Source: Geodermatophilaceae bacterium (GTDB taxonomy: Bacteria; Actinomycetota; Actinomycetes; Mycobacteriales; Geodermatophilaceae). From it: a stretch of DNA of 6,250 bases. The translations under genes were made by a program, and so were the position numbers. The DNA is taken from assembly GCA_013814015.1 (NCBI GenBank), contig JACCQS010000211.1:1-6250 (forward strand), given 5' to 3'. Below, one piece after another: positions 1 to 6,250 of this stretch. The stretch's first letter is position 1; every line of letters starts with the position of its first letter. The notes beneath the pieces are model-generated. The model was not told where the DNA came from and made no database searches. It worked only from the letters and a program-made list of their open reading frames with translations.

Positions 1-2653
1 GGGACGCGTCGAAGTCGCCGGTGTCCTGGTAGCGGGCCCGCGCCCACGTGCCGATGACCGCGTAGAGGCGCGCGTCCGCAAGGAACGGCTTCGCTTCCTG
101 GCGGGGCATCACGAGGTCGACTGTGGACAGGAACTTCCGCAGGGCGCTGTCGAAGCGCGCGCGCAGCTCGTCGTCTTCGAGCAGCCGCACGCACACCTCG
201 ATCGATTCGCGGGTGTTGGCCGGAGTGGTGCTGCGCTCGGCGAAGAGCAACTTCAGCCGGTCACGTCGAGGCTCCAGCTTGCCGATCTCCACGCTGAAGT
301 CGATAGGAGCTCCTTCGGCGTCCTCGGCGGCGTAGGCCGCCATCGCAGCCTGCAGGTGGCCCGAAATTCCGGCGTAGTCGACGACGAACCCGGCCTGCTT
401 ACCATCAGCGGTCCGGTTCACTCTGGCGATCGCCTGCAGCAGGTCGGCTTCCCTGACGCGGCGATCCAGGTACATCACCTGCTCGATCGGCGCGTCGAAG
501 CCGGTCAATAGCATGGTCCGCACGATCAGGAACGCGACCGGCTGCTCATCGCCGGCCAGGTCCTCGGGAAAGGACTGTCGGAACCGTTCGAGGGTCCGAT
601 CCTGCGCCGTCTGGTCCGTCCAGTGCGCCCATTCCTTGTCGTCGTTGGCGCCCTCGGAGATCACTGGGACGAAGTCGATGACCTTGAGCAGCTCGAGCTG
701 CCGGTGAGCCGCGACCAGGATCGCTTGCTTCCCGGTCAGCTGCTCGGCCGGCTTGTCCAGTACCGACGCCGGCAGCCGCTCGGCTTCGGCGACCAGCTCG
801 GCGCGGGCCTTCAACAGGGCGTCCCGGTAGCGCACTGCGATTCGCCGAGAATGCGCCACCGCCTGCGCCTTGAACCCGTTCGGCAGGACGTTGCCTACGT
901 AGTGGTTCAGCATGTCGCGGGCCTTCTTCACGATCAAGCTATCGGCGGACAGGACATCACTGGTGGTAGCGTACCTCTCCTGGAGCTGCTCGTACTCGTC
1001 CTCGGACAGTTCGGGGAAGTACTCGGCAAACGCGTCTTCGAGGTCGTCGGTGTCAGTGATCGCGCCCTTGGCGATTCGTCCTTCGTAAACGATGGGGACG
1101 ATCGCGCCGTCCTCCTCGGCCTCGGCGAGCCGGTACTTGTCGATGAAGTCACCGAAGATGTCCGTGGTGCGGTTCTTCGCCCGCATGATGAGCGGGGTGC
1201 CGGTGAAGCCGATGCGCGCTGCGTTCGGCAGTGACCCCATCAGATTCTGGTGCAGCTTGGAGCCATGCGAACGATGCGCCTCATCCACCAGGATGAGGAT
1301 CGGCGTGTCCTCGTTGAGCAGTCCCCAGCCTGGCGCACGGTCGTGCGCGATGGCATCAGTGTGCTCAGCCTCATTCGCCTTCTTCGCATCCCGCTGCTTG
1401 TGGATCATCACGAAGACCAGGCCTGCACCCTTACGCGCCAGCGCCGCCGGAACAGCCTTCGAGCGGTTCACGATATCCGGCTTCTCGCCGGTCAAGGTGG
1501 CGGTCTCGGAGAGCTGCTTCTGCAGCTGCTTGCGGTCAGTGACGAGGACGACCTTGAAGTGACTCAGATCCGGGGTGGACCGCATCTTGCGCACCAGGAA
1601 CACCATCGTCAGAGACTTGCCCGACCCCTGGGTGTGCCAGACGATGCCGCCGCGCCGGTCTTCCTTCCCGTCCTCGGCCCTGCTCTTGCCGGTGCGCAAT
1701 CGCTCGACCGCGCGGGACACGGCACGGTACTGCTGATAACGCGGGCCGATCTTCACTCGCTTGCTGGCGCCGCCGGTCTCGACCTCCATGAAGACGATGA
1801 AGTTCTTCACTATGTCCAGCAGCCGAGCCGGATCCAGCACGCCCGCTGCCAGCACCTCCTGGTCGGTCAGCGCGTTCACAGGTTTGCGGAACGTGGAGGC
1901 CAGCTCCTCACGCGTCACCGGGTACGGGTCGCGCCATACGCAGTAGTGCTCAGCGTGTGCTGTGTAGGTGCCGAGGCGTGCCCGGTCGCCGCACGTCGCC
2001 ACCGTCAACTGCACCGTGTGGAAAAGCCGCTCGTTGCCCTCAGGTGTGGGAGCACCCCGCTGGTTCGAGCAGCGGCGCAGCTGCTTGATCGCTTCGGCAA
2101 GCGAACCCTGGTGGTAGGTCGGCTTCTTGCACTCGATGACCACCAACGGGACGCCGTTGACGAACAGCACGATGTCCGGAACCACATACTGATGACCGGA
2201 GGTACCCGGAACATCTATCCGAAATTGAGAGATCGCCAAGCACTCGTTGCGCTCGGGCTGCGCCCAGTCGACAAACCGGATCTGCTGGTCCCGCCCGCTG
2301 TCCCACCCGGCGAGCCCCTCGACTGCGACGCCCTTGAGCAGCCGTTCGGTCGCTGTCGTGTTCGCTTCCAGTAGCGACGTGGCGCCGAGTCTGGTCAGCT
2401 CAGCCACGGCATGCGTGATACGACGTTCGTCAAGCCACTCGTCGCCGTTCGCGTCGGGGTTCAGTTGCCGCACCTTCCGGCGGAGCACCGAATCCAGCAC
2501 AACCTCGGCGAACGACGTGCGGAAGGAGCGCTTCGGATCGGTCGGCACCGCTGCATCAGGGGCGCTGCCCCGCACGTACTGCCACCCCATGGACTCCAGC
2601 TGGGCGATCAGCGGCTGCTCGACCAACACGAACTCGTAGCCAGACTCCGACAT
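1..2653 (-). CDS. hsdR: Type I restriction enzyme R subunit (HsdR), C-terminus cut by window edge
   Basis: This is the motor and nuclease subunit: in complex with HsdM and HsdS it uses ATP to pull in DNA and cuts unmethylated DNA. My hand translation gives 884 uninterrupted codons from ATG at 2653, with no stop before the left edge. The N-terminal nuclease domain has D160 (in VPDIVLF) and E174-x-K176 (IECKKP), a PD-(D/E)xK site. The helicase motor follows: Walker A TQGSGKS at 341-347, DEAH at 457-460, FTGTP at 483-487, GFDAP at 718-722 and AIARVNR at 741-747. EcoR124I HsdR is a little over 1,000 residues, so roughly the last 150 or more are probably missing. The start fits the family N-terminus and has a good ribosome site overlapping the hsdS stop. 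One oddity is Cys195 where relatives, as I recall, have Tyr (QxxxY). Identity is very secure. Confidence 0.96.
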   Translation of the reverse strand, partial: MSESGYEFVLVEQPLIAQLESMGWQYVRGSAPDAAVPTDPKRSFRTSFAEVVLDSVLRRKVRQLNPDANGDEWLDERRITHAVAELTRLGATSLLEANTTATERLLKGVAVEGLAGWDSGRDQQIRFVDWAQPERNECLAISQFRIDVPGTSGHQYVVPDIVLFVNGVPLVVIECKKPTYHQGSLAEAIKQLRRCSNQRGAPTPEGNERLFHTVQLTVATCGDRARLGTYTAHAEHYCVWRDPYPVTREELASTFRKPVNALTDQEVLAAGVLDPARLLDIVKNFIVFMEVETGGASKRVKIGPRYQQYRAVSRAVERLRTGKSRAEDGKEDRRGGIVWHTQGSGKSLTMVFLVRKMRSTPDLSHFKVVLVTDRKQLQKQLSETATLTGEKPDIVNRSKAVPAALARKGAGLVFVMIHKQRDAKKANEAEHTDAIAHDRAPGWGLLNEDTPILILVDEAHRSHGSKLHQNLMGSLPNAARIGFTGTPLIMRAKNRTTDIFGDFIDKYRLAEAEEDGAIVPIVYEGRIAKGAITDTDDLEDAFAEYFPELSEDEYEQLQERYATTSDVLSADSLIVKKARDMLNHYVGNVLPNGFKAQAVAHSRRIAVRYRDALLKARAELVAEAERLPASVLDKPAEQLTGKQAILVAAHRQLELLKVIDFVPVISEGANDDKEWAHWTDQTAQDRTLERFRQSFPEDLAGDEQPVAFLIVRTMLLTGFDAPIEQVMYLDRRVREADLLQAIARVNRTADGKQAGFVVDYAGISGHLQAAMAAYAAEDAEGAPIDFSVEIGKLEPRRDRLKLLFAERSTTPANTRESIEVCVRLLEDDELRARFDSALRKFLSTVDLVMPRQEAKPFLADARLYAVIGTWARARYQDTGDFDAS

Positions 2654-2656
2654 GGA

Positions 2657-2664
2657 CCCTTCCT
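2657..2664 (-). promoter_or_regulatory. Ribosome binding site of hsdR
   Basis: AGGAAGGG lies just upstream of the hsdR ATG; its AGGA core ends 7 bases before the start codon and overlaps the TAG stop of hsdS. This supports the ATG at 2653 over the internal Met22 and suggests that hsdR translation is coupled to termination of hsdS. Confidence 0.75.
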
Positions 2665-3847
2665 ACACCCCAGCACCGACAGGAGCCCGCACCCGCGCCG
2701 TGAGTAGATCCTCCGTCAGGGCTAGCTTGAGCTCGCGCAGTTTAGTGTGGCTCCTTAGCTGCGCATCGATACCCTCGTCAACTGCACTTAGTGAAGCCAA
2801 CATCCTTCTCTGCTCAGCAAGAGGTGGAAAGCAGGTCGAATATTCTGCAAGTTCGAGTCGGTTGATCTTAGGGATACCAGTGCGGGCTGAAACTGTCTCC
2901 GCGAACCGTGAAAATCTCTCAGCGAGAAGTGCAATATGGAGATAACTCGGATCGATTTGACCCTTCGCTCGAAGAGGATACATATCCGCAGAGCAAGTCC
3001 CTTCAAAGTCTGCGAGAGCAACTTTTCGAAGGTACGGTCGAATCTTGCTCAAGACTACATCGCCGGGAGCCACCGGATACTTGCCGCTGATCGCTCCCTG
3101 ATCAGTTGCGGATACCCGTGCCAAAATCCTACCCGTCTGAGACTCCACATGGTCGGGCGCCAGCAAAGTGCGAGACCGATGTGGCTCGACCCTAGGGTCA
3201 ACTTGCCTACTCGGCAGCATCATGACATCCACGAGTCGCACCTGGGCATTGGTTTCCCCGTACGCCGTGAGGTGTTGTTCGATCATGCCTGATCGCAACG
3301 CCGACGGCTTGGAAATAACAACCAGAAACGATCGGATTCGCGCGTCGATCACATCGAATACTTCCGCAATTCGACACTGCTCCTTCAGTGGCGGAACTGG
3401 CACTTGGATTGCACCGAACTGGCTCCCAGAGATTTCACGGAAGGTAGTGCCAGAGGCTCGTTTCTCCATTTCAGGAATCATAGTTTCAAGCAGGTGATAG
3501 TAGAAGTCAGGATTAGCGATGCTACGATCAAAGACGAGGTTCTTGAACCCTTGATTGGTGCTCATTGGCACGCCCGCCAACGTTCTTGCACCTAACGTTG
3601 CGCGCGTGGTCACAAGCAGTGCTCCTGCTGGAAGCAGAAATGCTCCGGAGGAGCGTAAGCCAGAATCTGTAATTCTGTCGTGCGTAGCTGTCGTCACCTT
3701 GCGATGAGTGCCGGTGATTTCGCTGGGCGTCAGCCATGGGATATCACCGTCCCAAGAACTATGATTCTCGCGGGATGGGGTTCCACCTCCGTGCACATTC
3801 GCGATTTCGCTCAGCCGCGCGAATCGCCAGCAGTGGGTCTCAGACAT
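2663..3847 (-). CDS. hsdS: Type I restriction-modification specificity subunit (HsdS)
   Basis: HsdS recognises the bipartite DNA target and holds two HsdM and the HsdR subunits. The 394-residue length is normal for the family. The usual two-fold design is visible: TRD1 at about 1-150, opening with W7, GGGTPS at 20-25 and IPWLTPSEI at 36-44; a conserved segment GTTFREISGSQFGAIQVPVPP at about 133-153 leading into a helix with EQCRIAEVFDVID; TRD2 at about 203-340; and a second copy of the segment, GIPKINRLELAEYSTCFPP at 324-342, followed by AEQRRMLASL and a closing helix ending LTEDLLTARV. The ATG at 3847 overlaps the preceding stop by 8 bases and has AAAGGAG upstream. GC is visibly lower than in the flanking genes (43-52% in sampled lines), as expected for a gene whose recognition domains are exchanged between strains. 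The target sequence cannot be predicted from the sequence alone. Confidence 0.95.
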   Translation of the reverse strand: MSETHCWRFARLSEIANVHGGGTPSRENHSSWDGDIPWLTPSEITGTHRKVTTATHDRITDSGLRSSGAFLLPAGALLVTTRATLGARTLAGVPMSTNQGFKNLVFDRSIANPDFYYHLLETMIPEMEKRASGTTFREISGSQFGAIQVPVPPLKEQCRIAEVFDVIDARIRSFLVVISKPSALRSGMIEQHLTAYGETNAQVRLVDVMMLPSRQVDPRVEPHRSRTLLAPDHVESQTGRILARVSATDQGAISGKYPVAPGDVVLSKIRPYLRKVALADFEGTCSADMYPLRAKGQIDPSYLHIALLAERFSRFAETVSARTGIPKINRLELAEYSTCFPPLAEQRRMLASLSAVDEGIDAQLRSHTKLRELKLALTEDLLTARVRAPVGAGV

Positions 3848-4169
3848 ACCCGAGCTCCTTTAGGTGGCCGGAGAGGCGATCGGCGGCATCGTCGCGTTCG
3901 GCTTCTAGCTGCGCTAGGGTAACGGCGTACTTGTCGCCCCAGGTCTTACAGGCGTTTACAAGCTCTCGTTGTCCTGCTGCGACGAACCAGTCCATCCGTA
4001 CCCGCAGGTCTGCCTTAAGGAAGCGCAACGCCATCTCGCGCGCTTCGTCGTACGACAAAGCGATCGCTGCTGCCTTGAGTTTGGCGACGAACGCCGCGCG
4101 TAGCTTCCTCACCGTCGCCTTGGTCGTCTTCAGCTCGGCCTTGAGCTTGCACAGCTCAACGGGGTTCAA
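3840..4169 (-). CDS. Detached C-terminal module of HsdM (split or frameshifted)
   Basis: This 109-residue, mostly helical, charged frame resembles the C-terminal end of long actinobacterial-type HsdM proteins as I remember them: a lysine/leucine-rich helix (residues 5-35, ELCKLKAELK onward), then YDEAREMALRFLKADL at about 40-55, DWFVAAGQRELVNA at 60-73, WGDKYAVTL at 77-85 and a final helix EAERDDAADRL through KELGY. In those relatives the segment is continuous with the methyltransferase. Here it sits in the +1 frame and overlaps the end of hsdM by 14 bases. If made separately it would start at TTG 4169, which has GAGG six bases upstream; there is no ATG until residue 46. It may instead be the tail of a single frameshifted hsdM. 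The region probably helps assembly with HsdS, whose start overlaps its stop. The coding character is convincing; whether it is a separate protein is open. Confidence 0.72.
   Translation of the reverse strand: MNPVELCKLKAELKTTKATVRKLRAAFVAKLKAAAIALSYDEAREMALRFLKADLRVRMDWFVAAGQRELVNACKTWGDKYAVTLAQLEAERDDAADRLSGHLKELGYV
3855..3861 (-). promoter_or_regulatory. Ribosome binding site of hsdS
   Basis: AAAGGAG ends 7 bases before the ATG at 3847 and lies inside the end of the upstream small frame, whose TGA (3842-3840) falls just after the hsdS start. The site decides the hsdS start and points to translational coupling with the upstream frame. Confidence 0.75.
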
Positions 4170-4179
4170 GTGCTGCCTC
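4156..4179 (-). other. Probable frameshift junction between HsdM body and its C-terminal module
   Basis: Reading leftward, the hsdM frame runs GCA CTT GAA CCC CGT TGA and stops at 4158-4156. The next frame continues with AAC CCC GTT GAG CTG. Deleting one base, either in CTTG or in the CCCC run (gggg at 4161-4164 on the plus strand), joins the two into one frame reading AAL(N/E)PVELCKLKAEL, which matches the L-[SN]-P-x-E-L-x-x-L-K-x-E-L pattern I recall for intact relatives. The downstream frame is closed by a TGA at about 4216-4214, so the shift must lie between there and 4156. Confidence 0.6.
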
Positions 4180-6250
4180 GGGCTCTTCGGGGTCTTCCTC
4201 GTCGCCCGACAGCTTCACGGGCGCTCCGGCCTTGATCTGCGATTCGAGATCAGTGACCAATGACTCGGCTGTGTCCAGTTCTTCAACATAGGAGGGGATC
4301 AGTGCAGGCACGAGCCTATGTCTGCGTGCCTGGCGCTGGTCGGCGCGCATCCTAGCGAGCGTCTTGGCGTCGGCCTCCTCGGGCTCGTCGAAGGCGGACT
4401 CGATGTTGGACACCCAGCGGTCGATGACACCGCAGAAGCCCTGCTGCACGAGACTCTTCAGGTCGTACTGCGCGTCGAACCACCACGAGGCGATAGATCC
4501 GGCGAGCTGGAAGCGGTCCAGGACGCCGACCGGGAGCAGGTCTCTGCCGAAGGAGTCCAGTAGCTCGGTGCGGGTGGTCATCAGGAGCTTGGTCTCCGGC
4601 AGATCGACTAAACGGTGCTCGTGCTTGCCCCACCAGGTGTCGTATACGTCGACGAGCTCGCGTTCCCTCGTTGAGCTCAGCTCAGGGATGCGGGCAACCA
4701 CAACCTCGTGCCCCTCCGGCGGGAAGTCGTAGTAGTCGGCGTCCCGGTCCACGAACAACTCGCTGACGTCGATGCCGTAGGCGGCGAACTGCTCCGCCTT
4801 GGCGGCGACTTCGGTCTTCGGCACACCCCCGTGCAGGTGTGCGCGCACATCCTGCGGTTCCGGTGCTGGGGTGGTGTCCACGTAGCGACGAATGTTGAGG
4901 TTGTAGTCGTTCTCCGCCAGCTCGGCGACTGGCACGACCCGCGCGAACCCTGGGATGTCCTGGCGCTCGCGGAACGCCGTCACGATCTTCTCGTCGTGCT
5001 GCGGCTCGATGTGGTTCTGTGCGCGGCCCGCAGTGTATGCGCGGTCGGCATTGATGAACAATACTCCGTCACGCCTGTCCTTCGGTACGCCATTTGTACC
5101 GCGCAGCACGAGGATGCACGCGGGGATACCGGTGCCGTAGAAGACGTTCGGTCCGACCCCGATCACGGCTTCCAGCCGGTCATCTTCGATGATCTGCTTG
5201 CGGATGTCCTTCTCCACGCCACCGCGGAAGAGCACTCCGTGGGGCATGACTGAGGCAGCAATACCGTCGCGCTCCAGCACGGCCAGCACGTGCTGGATGA
5301 ACATCAGGTCGGCCTTCTTGCCGGATTCCCGGCACCAGCCGTACTTCATCCGCTCGGGGTGCGCCATACCCTTGCGCCGGTAGTTCTGCGCGAACGGCGG
5401 GTTGGTGAGGACCCGGTCGAAGCGGCGGAGCTCACCGCGCTCGCCCTCGTGGCCCGGTGCGGCCAGGGTGTCGCCGTGGACCAGGCTGCTGTCCGTGATG
5501 CCATGCAGGACCATGTTCATCCGAGCCATTGCCCACGCGCCGCCGTTATCTTCCTGGCCGTAGGCCGCCACTGTGGAAGCGTCGTGGCCGTGTTCCTCGA
5601 CATGTGTCTTGGCGAGGATGAGCATGCCTCCCGATCCGCAGCACGGGTCGTACACCGACTGACCTTCCTGCGGGTCGACGAGACGGACCATCACCCGGAT
5701 GACGGCGCGCGGGGTGTAGAACTGGCCACCCTTCTTGCCGCCCTCGTCGGCGAACTCCCCGATCAGATACTCGTAGGCGTGGCCGAGCAGGTCGGGGAAC
5801 TCGAAGTCCTCGTTGCGCAACCGGTAGCGGCCGAAGTGATCGATGAGCGCCTGGATCGTGAGATCGGGCAGCGGCGCGTTCCCGACCTTGCGAGTGAAGT
5901 TGATGTGCTCCAGTACGCCGTCGAGCGTCGGAGAATTGGCCTCCTCCAAAGCGGCGAGCGCCTTGTTGATCATATCGCCGGAGTTCGCCTCACGAGCCTT
6001 GTCAACGAGGCGGGACCACCGTGCTCGCTCAGGCACGAAGAACTGCCCGCTCGCGTAGTAGCCCGGCATGTCGGCGATCTTCTCGGCTTCGGACTGCGAG
6101 CGGCCGAGCTTGAGCTGTCGAGCGACGAACCGCTCACGTACCTCGTCGAACTGGTCCGAAGCACGTTTGAGGAACAGCATGCCGAAGATGAACTCCTGGT
6201 ACTGGGCAGCGTCCATCTTGCCGCGCAGGATGTCCGCTGCAGCGAACAAG
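4156..6250 (-). CDS. hsdM: Type I restriction-modification methyltransferase subunit (HsdM), N-terminus cut by window edge
   Basis: HsdM is the SAM-dependent N6-adenine methyltransferase of the complex and is also needed for restriction. The 697 visible residues begin inside the helical HsdM_N domain (AAADILRGKMDAAQYQEF). The catalytic domain has GGQFYTPRAV at 174-183, SAM-binding motif I DPCCGSGGM at 201-209, GQEDN at 231-235 and the catalytic NPPF at 283-286. A long C-terminal region follows (RRYVDTTPAPEPQDVRAHLHGG at about 454-475, tryptophan pairs at 539-540 and 589-590), then an acidic tail SGDEEDPEEPEAALEPR before the stop. EcoKI HsdM is 529 residues, so this is the long form. The TTG at 6249 is in frame but is unlikely to be the true start, because relatives have about 10-15 more residues before this point. 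The next frame appears to hold the rest of the C-terminus. Confidence 0.96.
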   Translation of the reverse strand, partial: LFAAADILRGKMDAAQYQEFIFGMLFLKRASDQFDEVRERFVARQLKLGRSQSEAEKIADMPGYYASGQFFVPERARWSRLVDKAREANSGDMINKALAALEEANSPTLDGVLEHINFTRKVGNAPLPDLTIQALIDHFGRYRLRNEDFEFPDLLGHAYEYLIGEFADEGGKKGGQFYTPRAVIRVMVRLVDPQEGQSVYDPCCGSGGMLILAKTHVEEHGHDASTVAAYGQEDNGGAWAMARMNMVLHGITDSSLVHGDTLAAPGHEGERGELRRFDRVLTNPPFAQNYRRKGMAHPERMKYGWCRESGKKADLMFIQHVLAVLERDGIAASVMPHGVLFRGGVEKDIRKQIIEDDRLEAVIGVGPNVFYGTGIPACILVLRGTNGVPKDRRDGVLFINADRAYTAGRAQNHIEPQHDEKIVTAFRERQDIPGFARVVPVAELAENDYNLNIRRYVDTTPAPEPQDVRAHLHGGVPKTEVAAKAEQFAAYGIDVSELFVDRDADYYDFPPEGHEVVVARIPELSSTRERELVDVYDTWWGKHEHRLVDLPETKLLMTTRTELLDSFGRDLLPVGVLDRFQLAGSIASWWFDAQYDLKSLVQQGFCGVIDRWVSNIESAFDEPEEADAKTLARMRADQRQARRHRLVPALIPSYVEELDTAESLVTDLESQIKAGAPVKLSGDEEDPEEPEAALEPR
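4176..4179 (-). promoter_or_regulatory. Possible ribosome binding site for TTG start at 4169
   Basis: GAGG sits six bases before the TTG at 4169. It is short, but the spacing is correct, so independent initiation or re-initiation of the small frame is possible. It could equally be chance in a GAG-rich stretch coding for acidic residues. Confidence 0.35.

Noticed and set aside
1250..2374. 374-codon plus-strand open frame opposite hsdR, with similar ones at 623-1234, 1092-1562 and 2247-2639
   Set aside because: They lie antisense to a continuous HsdR frame with all expected motifs, show no recognisable domains and have the arginine/leucine/serine-rich make-up of shadow frames in high-GC DNA.
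2663..3847. Phase-variable hsdS cassette (inverted repeats, second hsdS, recombinase)
   Set aside because: Only one full-length hsdS is present, followed directly by hsdR, and I saw no partner copy, inverted repeat or recombinase within the window.
4708..5253. 181-codon plus-strand open frame opposite hsdM
   Set aside because: It is antisense to the conserved methyltransferase core and has no family resemblance or convincing ribosome site.
6247..6249. TTG at the right edge as the real start of hsdM
   Set aside because: The reading frame begins mid-way through the first conserved helix of the HsdM_N domain; relatives extend about 10-15 residues upstream, so the gene is cut by the window.
1..6250. 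RNA genes, CRISPR repeats, insertion sequences or an extra defence gene inserted in the operon
   Set aside because: Coding sequence fills the window with no gap longer than 9 bases, and no tRNA-like, repeat-array or transposase signal was found on either strand by eye.

Overview
The window is almost entirely one minus-strand operon encoding a type I restriction-modification system, read from right to left: hsdM (methyltransferase, 5' end outside the window), a small frame holding what looks like the detached C-terminus of HsdM, hsdS (specificity subunit), then hsdR (restriction translocase/nuclease, 3' end outside the window). High GC in most of the window (62% and 75% in two 60-base lines counted by hand) and the style of the long HsdM (tail region with paired tryptophans, motif I DPCCGSGG) suggest a high-GC actinobacterium. 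That is an inference; no species can be named.

Layout: 6250-4156 hsdM; 4169-3840 HsdM C-terminal piece (overlaps hsdM by 14 bases, in the +1 frame); 3847-2663 hsdS (overlaps the small frame by 8 bases); 2653-1 hsdR (starts 9 bases after the hsdS stop). No intergenic gap exceeds 9 bases, so no internal promoter or terminator is expected, and the operon promoter must lie beyond position 6250. I read the whole hsdR frame by hand: it is open for 884 codons and runs off the left edge without a stop.

How it works together (family knowledge): two HsdM and one HsdS form the modification enzyme, which methylates adenines in a bipartite target chosen by the two target recognition domains of HsdS. Adding HsdR gives an ATP-driven translocating nuclease that cuts unmethylated DNA. 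The M-S-R order resembles the EcoR124I-type arrangement.

I found no undescribed system. Points worth a second look are the break in HsdM just before its C-terminal module, a Tyr-to-Cys type change in the probable QxxxY nuclease motif of HsdR, and the clearly lower GC of hsdS compared with its neighbours.
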